In this document: in pieces, positions 38,301 through 50,993 of the stretch
Numbering within the stretch: position 1 is the first letter of the stretch
How the letters are laid out: each line of letters opens with the position of its first letter
Origin: Echinometra lucunter
Lineage: Eukaryota > Echinodermata > Echinoidea > Camarodonta > Echinometridae
NCBI GenBank assembly: GCA_029962745.1
Contig: CM057158.1
Location: 15,305,173-15,369,172 of the forward strand
Direction of reading: 5' to 3'
DNA: 64,000 nucleotides
Program-made: the position numbers and the translations under genes
The notes under the pieces: model-generated
What the model saw: the letters and a program-made list of their open reading frames with translations, nothing else
Database searches by the model: none
Told to the model about the DNA's origin: nothing

Positions 38301-41300
38301 AAACAGGAAGCACTCTGCAGTTTGTTAATTCTGCCTGAAGAGAACCAGCATAAGTAACAAACTTGGAACAATGTCTGCCTTCATCAAACATGTGCGGCGA
38401 CATCACCCAACAAAGTAAGTAACCATAATTTGTATTTGTAACGTTAGATCTGTACTGTGTATGACGAGTAAATCAAGCTGCGCACCTAAGATTTAACACA
38501 GCATGTAGATCTAGATCTAGTCCATTAAGAAGTTACCAAGCAATTACGCCTACAAATTTTACAAAATAAAAATCCATTTTACTGTGTTTGCAGAATATCT
38601 ATAAAATGACTGTCTGATGTAGAGACTACAAAATTTTGCAGCATATATTGTGTTAACTTCAGATGTGCAGTTTTTCTCATATCATATGAAACACGGAATG
38701 GGAAGATGTAATATATTTTGGTTGTTCCTCATAAACATGAACATAAAAATCGAGAACAAAAGAAAGGAAGAAAAGAGAGAAAGAAAATGGAAGCAAGAAA
38801 AGGCTACAAAGAGAGACAGAAAGAAGCAATATGGGAAGATAGAAAGTCAAAAGGAAGAAAGCAGTTCAAGAGAAAATAAAACAGAGAGAAGACTAACAAA
38901 TGAAGGAAAACAGATAAAGATGAAAAGATATCAAATCAGGAAGAGAAAGATAGAAGGAACAGAAAAAAATCAAGAAAGAAGGTAGAGAAAGGAAGAAAAT
39001 TTAAAGATGGAAGGAAAGATAGAAAAAATGAATAAATGATGGAAAGTAAGAAGGAAGAAAGAGATACCATACATGTTTGTAATTTTTGCTTTTTCTTTCC
39101 ACTCCCTCCAAAATGATTGGTATTCAAACTTTCAAACTTTAGGCATGCAGAGTACTTGGAGTCTGGAAAGATGCTTGCTACTTCCAGCAGCCAAAGATAT
39201 CAATGTTCGCTTCAACCAGCACTTTAAGCTCCAGTGGATTAGGAGAGGGTTCACATCAGAAACAATTCAACGTGAATCGCCCGAGGCAAAAGGCGATTGG
39301 AAGTGCCATTGTGAGACATCTGGTTGTTGGTTGTTCATTGCCACTCAGAATTGTGGCGAATCACCATTTCAGGGCCTTCTGCAGGACCATGGAACCAAGG
39401 TAACTTCATTCGTTTTTTATCTTGTATGTAGCATTTGCTGGAGCAATGAGAACTTTTCAGTGCTTTAAATAATGAATACTGACTCTTGATTACTTTTTTC
39501 TTATCAGTCTCCATACAAATCAAGTTAGCCTCAACATGCAAAATTTTGATTTAAAAAAGGACATTTTGATACTCTTCTACTAATTAATATTTTTGAAAAT
39601 ATGTCCAATACAAACTGTATTCCTAACTTTCAGTTAAGCATATTTAAATGAGTGTCTTCACCTTCATTATTTTGATAGTTTGTTTTGAATTTTTATTTCC
39701 TGCAGGTACCAACCAGTGGCAAGATCTACCTCAACAAGCAAGCGAATACCTAGTCAGTTTGAGGCTGGAAAGAAGGTTGTCAAAGGTCTCCTAGACATCC
39801 AGGACTCAATATCTGTCACCGTGGACATCTGGTCTGACCAAAAGATGTGGTCATTCCTTGGTGTGACAGCACACCTTATAGGACAGAATCCTGCATCACA
39901 GTCCAGAGCCCTTCTCTCCATCCTCCTTATATGCAAGAGATTCTCTGAGGCCCACACAGGGAGATTATATCGCAACACTTTGAAGATGTTGTTGACGAGT
40001 ACAACATCAAAAACAAAGTGCAGTATATCTAAGTAACTCGGGCAAATGTATTGATAAAAGAGGTGATAGAGGAAAAAATGAATGACTTGAACATGTTTTG
40101 GAAACATCATTCTAGAAATGAAGTCATGTTTATTTTGTATGCCTTGTGGTATTGTTGCTAACAACACTTCACCTTATTTGTCTGATATGTTTTTCATTAG
40201 CTCAGGCAAAAGTTTTTCATGCAGAAATAAAGAAGTATTTTTTCCATTATTACATTTTCTCACGATCCTGGATCCTTTGTGCAGTTTGGTAGCTACTGAC
40301 CCGTATTGTACATTAAACTTTGAGCATGCGTGTGAAGTGATTGAAGAAGAACAATGAAAATATGATTTATTACATTCTTTGTTAATTGTTCATTTTATTC
40401 AACCATATAAAAAAAATATTACAGACTGCTCATGATGTGCAAGTATTAGGCAGTCTATACTCCATAGTCCATTCGGAATAACAAGGAAGTGTTTACTCAA
40501 AACGGGCATAATTTACTGCAAATTAGTGACAATTAAGTAAATGCTGGTCTTGGTCTTGGTCTCGGAAATTGGTGGTCTTGATCTCGGACCTATTTTTCTT
40601 GGCCTTGGTCTTGGTCTCAGGGTGTCTGGTCTTGGTCTTGTTCTCGGATGGTCTGGTCTTGACTTCGACACTGATACTAACTTGCAAACTTACTGTCTAT
40701 ATCATTGATAACAGCTGTTGGGTGCCTTTCTTCATGTATGACCACTTCTATTACATAAGGCTATGGTCACAAAGCCCAAAATAAGCCTGCTCAGCGGCCG
40801 GGCACTGAGCAGCGGCCCCCTTGGCACTGCTGTTATTTAGAGCACCGCTCGGTTGCCACTGAAGTTTTAGCGCGGAGTTAAAATTTCGGCAACGCCTGCT
40901 CACTTTTCACTCGCCACCCAAAATACACTCGGTGCCCGGGCGGTCACCACCTGGAGACTGACCCAAACCGCCTGTGAGTCGCCAGGAGATCGGTTGGTCA
41001 CCGGTTGGCTAATTCAAAATAGACCGGCGTACGGGTGGCGCTTGCTTGATTACCTACATCCTCTGCCCAACCATATGGAAGGCGCAGCTTAGCCTATGGG
41101 CTTGTGAATCTCGCTTTCATGGTCGTAGGGGTGGAATCAACGGAATCATAGACCTTTTTGACCTGTCAGATGCAGAGCAAAAGCATTGTTGTTGATGGCC
41201 ACAGAGCAATCACATAATAAACCGAAGTCGTTTGTGGGAAATTCCTGGCGAAGGCTGATGGGACACCGACAGATTCCCTGTCGATCACCGGGCGGCCGCT

Positions 41301-44300
41301 GGGCAATTTCTTGAAAATCGGCCGGTGGGAGATGGGAGATCGTGCGGGAATCGGTTTGTCATCATTCGGTCACTGTCCGGATGCTGCGCAGAGAAAATCC
41401 TTATGATTTCGTCAAGTTTTGACGTAAATCAACTTGCAACAGACGGGAAATCGACAGGACATCGCCTGAGCATTGCTGGGGCTTTAGAGTTCGCTCGACT
41501 TCTCTAAAAATTGTTGGGCGATGCCTAAATTCCAGCGGCACCAGAGCAGGCTGTAAATCGGTCAGTTGCCGCTCTCTTTTGTGACTTTAGCCTAAGATCA
41601 ATGAGCTGTCCTATCTTCACTTTCCAAGAGAAATTTGTTGCTTTTCTGTATATACATGCACATGTACATTCTCAGCATCTTTCTTGCAAACCCACTGTCT
41701 ACTTGAAATTATAAATGGAAATAAACATGAACATGTAAAGAAAGAAAGCTGAAATGAAGTTATGAAGTCGTTTGTATAAAGCATGTGATTCAAAAGATCT
41801 TCATTGACACACAGACATTTTTCATTTTCACGTTTGATCTCTCCTCGCATAGATAGGAACATTTCTGTTTTGTTGATCCGGAGTCAATATTTTGACATAT
41901 TTGAGGGGCCACTGCCATAAAGGAAGACTGTATTTGTCTGTGGGACTCGTAAATGTATTTCTGAGCATGACAAGCATAATGGGAAGAATGAACTAGAAAT
42001 CTGAGTTGGAAACCATATTTTTAATGGGTTTTATTGGGATGAGTATTGTTGCTATGTTGACAAAAGTATGGCAGGCTTGATGTAAGAGAAAAATTGGACT
42101 GGCTATTAAAGAAGGAATGTAGGTCATAGAAACTCTCCTCTTCTCATCCTGTCTGTATTGTCGGTAATTACTGAAAGGTAATAAATCGAATATGTATGGG
42201 CTGAGAAGCATATTGAATTTGCAGTCCTCTCAAAATTTTAATCTCTTTTCCAAACACAGGCTCCATACAGGTTGACATTGAAGAGTGAAAGAAGGAGAAG
42301 GAGAGAGAAAAAAGGAAGGGGTGAAAAAGGGTGAACAGTTTTTTAAGGACATACTGTGTACCAAAGTGAGAGTTAAACTGTTTAAAAAACAATAGCATTT
42401 CTGCATTATGAATATTGGTGAGAAAGTTTGTTTTTGTTAGAAACCAGTTTCTTTGGGTGTATATTCATGAGTAATCTTTTCTCTGCACATGTGAAAAAAA
42501 GCCATGTTACACTGTGCTTGACATATCTCTATCTAATATGGCATGTAAGCAATTACAGTGAAGAACCTTTGTTTCCTCACTCATAATCATTTGCAATTCA
42601 TTTTAATGGTAAACAAAATACTTTTTGTACTACTGGTTAACCATGGTATGTGTGAGTAGTCCTTCAGTGAATTTTGGTAAATTTAACTTCATTTTGTCTT
42701 TTGTTTTTATTTGTTACCCGCAGTACATCTCTCTGATTCTGAACTGTGCATTTTCTTGCGAGTTTTATGAAACATCATTTCATTGCCTTGTACATTTGAC
42801 CTAGTTTATACCCTGGCCTGTTCTGGGTACATGGAATCATGTATAATTTGGCACCACCTTCTTGTTGAAGAAAAGTGTGAAGAGGAATTAGCATATTTCT
42901 CCATTTGATGGAAATTGTTATTTTAATGTGGGGGGGGGGGGGGGGGTGGGGGAGGGAGAAATCTCACTCATTCCCCCCCCCCCCCTGCTTTACGTATTTG
43001 ATACATTTAAAAAATCATTGTAGAAGGAAATGACTTGTTATCTGAATGTAATAAAATAAATTTGTCAGAAAATTTGGTTGATGTTGATGATGATAATACA
43101 TTAATGAAATTGATAATGATAATAGTAGTAGTAATAATGATATTTCTGTAAAGTGCTTAGAGACATCCGACATGGAGTAAGCACTTTGTAAATCCCAAAT
43201 ATTATTATAATGATAATAACAATGACGAGAATAATGATAGTAATAATGATAATAATAATAATGATAATGATGATAATTATGATAATGATTATAATAATGA
43301 TTATAATAATGATAATAAGTAGTCATAATATGTCTTATTATCCCAGGTAGCTTCTTCAGTACTATTTTCCGTTCTCCAAGAGGGCATTTATTGATTGATT
43401 TATTTATTTCACTGCATGGTTCAACAGATTACATGGTATGATCATGACCAGAGTAATAAACACAACTGGAAAAAAAAGATCATTATACATGTACATTTGT
43501 AAATAATAGAGACACATACAGAGGTATGACAACATAAGCTTAATGCTTGAGACATTGCCATAACTTAGCATCAAAAATGAAATATATGTAATAATAATAA
43601 TGATAATGTATTTATATAGCGCATTTTCCATAAAACATGTTCAAATGCGCTTTACGATGAAATTATTAATGAAACAAGTGAGTTTTTAGATGCTTTTTGA
43701 AGACATTGAGGGATCGCTGGTTGCGATGAGTTTGGGGTAGTTGATTTCCACAATTTGGGGGCAGCAGATGAAAATGCTTTGTCACCAAGTTGGCCAGCAT
43801 CTTGGAAGTAGGATAGTTCAGTGTGATACCTTGTGAGGAGCGGAGGGTGTACCGGGATGGTTGACTGATACTTTATGAGTTCAGATCGGTAAGGAGGAGC
43901 GAGACCATGGATGCATTTGAAAGTGAGTAGAAGTATCTTGTAGTGGATCCTGGACCTGATGGGAAGCCAGTTCAGTTGACGGAGGACTGGTTGCATAAAG
44001 TGGTTGGGGGGGGGGGGGGGAAGAACTAAAGTCACACTAACTAACTAAGCTGAACTAGATAAATTAACTTACACAACATTCAAGGATATATAATAAACTG
44101 TTATGCCCAACAATTAAAACATGAACATGTACAAAATATGTATGAAAGGTCTTACTATAAGAAATGAAAATGATCTTATACCAAAGCATAAGCATTATAA
44201 ACAAATAACAAGCAACAATGATTTTCATAGAGTAACTATATCTGCGAGATAAGCAGGTGCTTAACTGCACTTTTGAAGAAATGCACGGTCAATCAATTTC

Positions 44301-47300
44301 AAGTGTCAGTAGGTAGAGAATTCTAAACATCAGGCCATTATGTCTGATAGATTTATGAGCCAACAACGTGCGAGGATTGGATGGATGCATATTAGTTGCT
44401 TGTCTTGTGGGATAGGTATGAATAGCATTATTTTGTTGAAACATAGAAGAAAAGGAGGTGGGTAACAATTTGGTAGTAAAGCAATACATGAAAAGGGAAG
44501 TTTGAAGAAAATAAATATAAACAGTCAGGCTTTGAAGCTCAATAAACAGGAAGCGTGACTGTGTGATCACGGAAACTAGCTCCAGCATATATATATACAA
44601 ATGGCTTTCTTTTGTAACAACTGAATTGTATTTGTGGCACTCCTGGGGAGCGTTTCATGAAAGGACTTGTCGGATGTTTTATCCAACAAAGTCTGTTTTA
44701 TCCGACAGTTGCCATAGCAACGATGCTTCTCAGCCAATCACAATCAAGGAAAGATGTCAGATCTGACAACATGTCAGACAACAAATGTTGATGAAACGCT
44801 CCCCTGGATGTTGCCCAGAGAATATGACATGTAAGGTAGAATAAGAGTATTTTATAAAATATATGATATTTTATCAGATACAAGATATTTAACTTTTAAA
44901 AAATGCCATTATTTCGAGAAATTGGCTTACTTATGTGCTTCAAATGATCACTCCAGTTAAGTTGATTGTTAATGTAAACTCCAAGAAACTTAGTGGATGT
45001 CCTTCTTTCTAATAAGACATTATCAAGTTTCACACTGATATTTAGGTTACCACATGACTTCCTACCTTTGAAATGTATATAATTTGTTTTCAAAACATTG
45101 AGAGATAACATATTACCTCGAAAACAGTTAGCTAGTTTTGGAAGTTCGGTATTAATGGTGTTTTCAAGGATATTAACGTCACAATGAGATAGGAAAACAC
45201 CTGTATCATCAGCAAACAATATGTAATTCAATGCGGTTGATACATTACAAATATCAATATAAATCAGAAACAACAATGGACCTTGTGGTACACCACACTT
45301 AACAAATGATATATCAGAGTTAGCAGAGTTATAGCATGTGTATTCCCTCCTATTAGAAAGATAACTCGTAAACCAATCTAAAACAGTGCCTCTTGCTCCA
45401 TAATGATATAGCTTTAAGAAGTATTGAATGGTCAAGGGTGTCAAACGCCTTGTTGAGATCCATGAATACACTAATAACATGCTCACGATTAGCTAGAGAA
45501 CTGGACACAATGTCATAAAATTTCAGCTATGCAAGGTCTGTTGAGTGAGACCTGCGAAATCCAAACTGGTTAGGAAAAAATAGTTTGTTTCTGTCAAGAA
45601 AGAAAATTAGCCTATTATATACAATTCTCTCCAACATTTTTGAAAAACTAAGCAGTATCGAGATTGGTCTATGGTTAGTAATGGCGGAGGTGCTATGATC
45701 CCTTTTATGAACAGGAATAACCTTAGCTAGCTTGAAGGAAGAAGGAAACACACCATTTGATATGGACAGATTACAGAAATGTAAAAGAGGTGTTAGGATT
45801 GAGCCAATGATTTGCTTTAGCAGCGTCGAACTAATTTCATCATGCCAAGAAGACCTACTCTTTTTAAGATACTTGACAGTATTTGATATCTCAAGATGAT
45901 CAGTTGGCCTAAGGAAAAAAAAAAGAAAATTGAAACTTCTCTTGCAGATATTCTTTGAAATTCATTCTGACAGGAATTATTTTCTTCGCTTGGTTAAGGC
46001 CTATGTTAACAAAGTAGTCATTAAATACGTTAGCAATATCATCTGCAGAAGTTAGCTCATTATCCTCGTGGATAAATTTTGGGGCAGGTTCAGACTTACT
46101 TCGCTTACATAATATGTCTTTGATAACTTTCCAGGTTAAGGGCATATTACCTCTGACATTTTCAAACTGTCTAGAGTAGTATAAACTGGGCTTATTATAG
46201 ACATCAATTTATTACGATATTTCTTGTATTTCTCAATGTTCTCTGGAGAAGGTTTTTTAACACTCCTTTTCTATAAGACATTTCTTCTTTTTGATAGATT
46301 GTAGTATGCCTCTCATAATCCATGGATGTGTGCCTACGCTTCTGTTATGGCATACTGATGTGTCTAGCATGATTCCAGTTTCACCAATTATTTTGGGATG
46401 AGGTCATGTTGATTTCATATCTAAATATTCTTGATTCTTCTGACCTTTTCATCTTTATTGCAAGAAAATATGAAAAAACTTTTTTAGTCTCCCTGCATTC
46501 TTATTCTTCAGAGTTCATATTATTACAGTGGGCATGAAAATATTGTGCCGCCTTCATATTTGTTCTCTTTGTTTGTGCACCGACACCTTCTCAAAAATAT
46601 AAAGATCTTTTTACATATTTGTCAGTCGTGTAAAGTGGCAAAGAAACTCTGTGCACGTGGGCGTTTTATTATGTGGAAAGTGTCCCCCAAGAAAGCTTCG
46701 TTTACTCAAGGGCATGCTTCAGGGAAATATGTTCAAAGAATTGTTGTATTCAGTGTAGTCATGTAGGGAGAATGGTGTATGTGACGTAATGAGAAGTACA
46801 AATCAGGAATAGCAAACATAAAGTTTGACTAGTTTGCAGACAGGGGAGGCACTTCTCTATTACCCTGTTGGACATGATTTGATTGCAGTTTTCTAGTAGC
46901 TCACATTTTCCATGTAGACCCTAGCATGAATTATCTTGGGCTTTTTAGTGTTCAACGGGTTAAGGGGTTGATCAGGATTGCATTGAACGATCTTAACCTT
47001 TAGTCACTGATTTCTAGGGAACACCCTTTACATTAAGCCCGGCACACACTACACGATTCGACTGCGATCCAATTTTGGAAAAATTTGTTATAGCATTTGA
47101 TATGAACATTCAAACATGTAAAATCTTCATGATCAAAGTTCTGAATTGTCGTATGAACACTAATATCAAAATTGCGGGCTATTGTGAGCCTCCGTGTAGG
47201 AATAAAAGCGAATTCACTTCCAAATCGTAGTGGCGTCATAGCAATCTTTTGATCAGCTAAGATTTGAAGCCGATTTGGCCTCTACTCCGAACACAGGACA

Positions 47301-50300
47301 AGGCATGCAGTTAACCAAAATTTCGATTTTAGTTTTCCTATCATTATGCGGAACTTCAAAAAAGAGAATTTTACTTGTTTACACTTTCATATTTAATGCA
47401 AAATGCCATTTGCTCGAAAATCGGGTCGCATTCGGATCATATTAGTGTGCGCTGGGTTTAGGGCCCCCCCCCCCCCTCCAAATTGATGTAATGGCATAGC
47501 CTGCACTAAACTATGTTTTTTTTTTCTTTTTTTGATTGCTGTCAATATCGCATAATTATGATGGTACTGCCTTTGCAATGCAGTGCAGAAAACCTGGAAG
47601 CATTGCGAACAGAACAGCTTTTTTCCTGCCATAAAATATGTGTTTCGAGTGGTTTGGGCGAGAGTATGAAAATAAGCTTTACTTTGTGAGCATGCCCCAT
47701 ACTGCTTGTTTGGTTGATATCCTCATGTGCATTGCTGCATATCTCGCTCAATGAAACCTGTGTATAGTACATGCATGCTATATGCACTTCAACATGTCAT
47801 CATGTGGTGTGAAGCCTAAAACTCTAATAAGTATTTATGTGTGTATGCATTTGAATGCCATACACTCAGTTTTTAAGCTAGGAATTGATAAATGACTGAC
47901 TAGACTATGCTACCTTTTGTGACAAGAGTAGGCGTAAATAGTCAATTCTGACTGAAACACTAAAAATTCAACCAACAGCAACAACATTTTAATATATCTG
48001 TATATGTATGCATGTGTGTGGGCATGCAGATTGGGAGGGGAAAGAAAGGGGGGGGGGAAGGCCCTACCTCCCCTATTTTTCAGTGACCTGTTACTCCAAT
48101 ACAACATATTTTTTTATGCCTTAGTTACTTTAACCTTGAAATTGTTTTATAAAAAAAACATTCTGACTGAAACACTAAAAATTCAACCAACAACAACAAC
48201 ATTTGAATATATCTTTGTATGTATGCATGTGTGTGGGCATGCAGATTGTACAAACAAATGCTGATGTGCTGTAGAAGCAAAAAAAAAAGGGGGAGTGTTG
48301 TGTGTGCTATCTTTGGATACCCCCCATTCTGAATTCTTCTGCAGTTTCAGACCCAAGTGGCACCAGGCCAAGTTCTTGCACAACAAAATTTTAGTTACGA
48401 AATTTCGATATGTAACTCTTACAGTCTGATCCAAGATGAAGATGTTTATGTAAAAAGTGAGTCAACGATACCCTTTTTGTGGGGTCAAGGTTGAAAACAT
48501 GATACAATCTTTAGTGTGTTTTTTTTCTTACTCTCTGAAAAGAGATGGTTGTACCCATTCACAGGTGCGAATGGAAGAGAAAAAAATGGGAAATGTAACT
48601 TGCTAATTCTAGCTGCTTAGAGGATCAAATGAAGAGAGATTTTATTGATTTTGTTAAATCAGTTTTATACTGCATAATTTTTCTTATGTTATTACTTGTC
48701 ATGATTTTGGACAGATTTTGTTTTTTCTTGAAATATGATGTTATATAAAGCAAGTCAAATATCTAGATATGCCTCAGTATATTCTAGGCATCCAAGTGGG
48801 AATTAGCTTTTATTTCCATGAGTTATCCTAGCTTTCTAGATATTTTTCCTTTCTTTCATTGGGTCAAAAAGTTTTGCATAAGAATGGATTGAGTGCTACT
48901 TATGCTGATAATGATAGCGTTCATATTAGCTGTAGAAGTGTGCTAAATTGCATACTTAGACTGGACTAACCATGGCGTACCCTCTCTTTTTGAAGTTGTT
49001 ATTGTCTATATATATGTATATATACTTGGTGAATGCTATCCTTATAAACTTAAGAGTGCTTGATGTCCGTGATGAGGCAGACAGAATAAATAAATAAATA
49101 AATGATAAGTTCAAGTTACACAGTTGACGTGTGGTTCATCTGTACTTTATCAAATAGCTACCCAGAGTTTCATGCACCATGAGATGCAATCTTCAGGCAA
49201 CTGAAGATCTTCTTGAGAAGATCTTCAGTTGCCTGAGTAGAGGAAAGTATGCTGGTCTGGCCAAACCAGTTGCCTTGAGAAGATCTTCAGGTGCCTGAAG
49301 ATCGCATCTCATGGTGCGTGAAACTCTGAGTATCGATTTGATGAAGCATCTTGTAGTGGATCCTGGACCTGATGGGGAGCCAGTTCATTTGACGGAGGAC
49401 TGGTTGCATAAAGTGGTTGGGGGGGGGGGGGGGAAGAACTAAAGTCACACTAACTAACTAAGCTAAACTAGAAAAATTAACTTACACAACAATCAAGGAT
49501 ATATGATAAACTGTTATGCCCAACAATTAACTCATAAACATGTACAAAATAAATATGAAAGGTCTTACTGTTAGAAATGAAAATGATCTTGTACTAAAGC
49601 ATAAGCATTATAAACAAATAACAAGCAACAATGATTGTCATACAGTAACTATATCTTTGAGATAAGCAGCTTAACAATTTGGTAGTAAAGCAATACATAA
49701 AAAGGGAAGTTTGAAGAAAATAAATATCATTAACAGTCAGGCTTTGAAGCTCAATAAACAGGGGGCGTGTGTGATCATGGAAACTAGCTCCAGCATATAT
49801 ATGAATCGCTTTCTTTTTGTAACAACTGAATTGTATTTGTGGCACTCCTGGATGTTGCCCATAGAATATGAAACATAAGATAGAATAAGAGTATTTTATG
49901 ATATATATAATATTTTATCAGATACTTAACTTTTTAAAAATGCCAATATTTCGAGAAATTGGCTTATGTGCTTTAAATGATCACTCCAGTTAAGTTGATT
50001 GTTAATGTAAACTCCAAGAAACTTAGTGGATGTCTTTCTTTCTAATAAGACATTATCAAGTTTCACACTGAAATTTAGGTTACCACATGACTTCCTACAT
50101 TTGAAATGTATATAATTTGTTTTCGAAACATTGAGAGATAACATATTACTTCGAAACCAGTTAGCTAGTTTTGGAAGTTCGGTATTAATGGTGTTTTCAA
50201 GGATATTGACATCACAATGAGATAGGAAAACACTTGTATCATCAGCAAACAATATGTAATTCAGTGCGGTCGATACATTTACAAATATCGATATAAACCA

Positions 50301-50958
50301 GAAACAACAATGGACCTAATATGGAACCTTGTGTTACACCACACTTAACGAATAATATGTCAGAGTTAGCAGAATTATAGCATGTGTATTCCCTCATATT
50401 AGAAAGATAACTCGTAAACCAATCTAAAACAGTGCCTCTTGCTCCATAATGATAATAGCTTTAAGAAGTATTGAATGGTCAAGTGTGTCAAACACCTTGC
50501 TGAGATCCATGAATACACCAATAACATGCTCACGATTAGCTAGAGAACTGGACACATGGTCATAGAATTTCAGCAATGCAAGGTCTGTTGAGTGAGACCT
50601 GCGAAATCCACGCTGGTTAGGATAAAGTAGTTTGTTTCTGTCAAGAAAGAAAATTAGCCTATTATATACAATTCTCTCCAACATTTTTGAAAAACTAAGC
50701 AGTATCGAGGTTGGTCTATGGTTAGTAATGGCAGAGATGCTATCCCTTTTATGAACAGGAATAACCTTAGCTAGCTTGAAGGAAGAAGGAAACCACCATT
50801 TGATATGGACAGATTACAGATATGTAAAAGAGGTGTTAGGATTGAGCCAATGATTTGCTTTAGCAGCGTCGAACTAATTTCATCACACCCATGATTTGAT
50901 GAAGTACAGATGAACCACACGTCAACTGTGTAACTTGAACTTATTATTTATTTATATG

Positions 50959-50993
<35 letters not shown>

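Larger units (their letters stand above)
37620..40673 (+). mobile_element. hAT DNA transposon, 3054 bp, with exact 8-bp target duplication
   Basis: The element begins cagtgttggaggtctcaaga and ends gacttcgacactg, so CAGTG termini are inverted. It is flanked on both sides by atactaac (37612-37619 and 40674-40681), the 8-bp target duplication typical of hAT elements. Both subterminal regions are packed with ggtcttggtct-type repeats (37650-37870, 40545-40660), likely transposase-binding repeats. Inside lies a three-exon BED/hAT transposase pseudogene reading left to right, plus a purine-rich tract (about 38755-39065). It is now probably non-autonomous. Confidence 0.93.
49093..50955. repeat. Foldback element split by a LINE insertion
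   Basis: The 62-bp left arm (49093-49155, with agttcaagttacacagttga) is inverted almost perfectly at 50894-50955. Between the arms are a second foldback (about 49157-49330, catgagatgcaatcttcagg type) and LINE copy 2. Removing the LINE and one target copy leaves a compact foldback element. Confidence 0.8.

Noticed and set aside
38650..38985. Lys/Arg/Glu-rich open frame
   Set aside because: It is a purine-rich tract within an intron of the hAT pseudogene; low complexity, no domain.
40118..40357. Possible hAT exon (TILDPLCSLV resembling the LDPR motif)
   Set aside because: The match is too short and no splice junction links it in frame to the preceding exon.
43015..43326. Tyr/His-rich minus-strand frame
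   Set aside because: It is the antisense of a (GAT/AAT)n tract.
47946..48250. Possible mini LTR retrotransposon (90-bp direct repeats)
   Set aside because: No primer-binding site, polypurine tract, coding part or target duplication was seen; a simple duplication is as likely.
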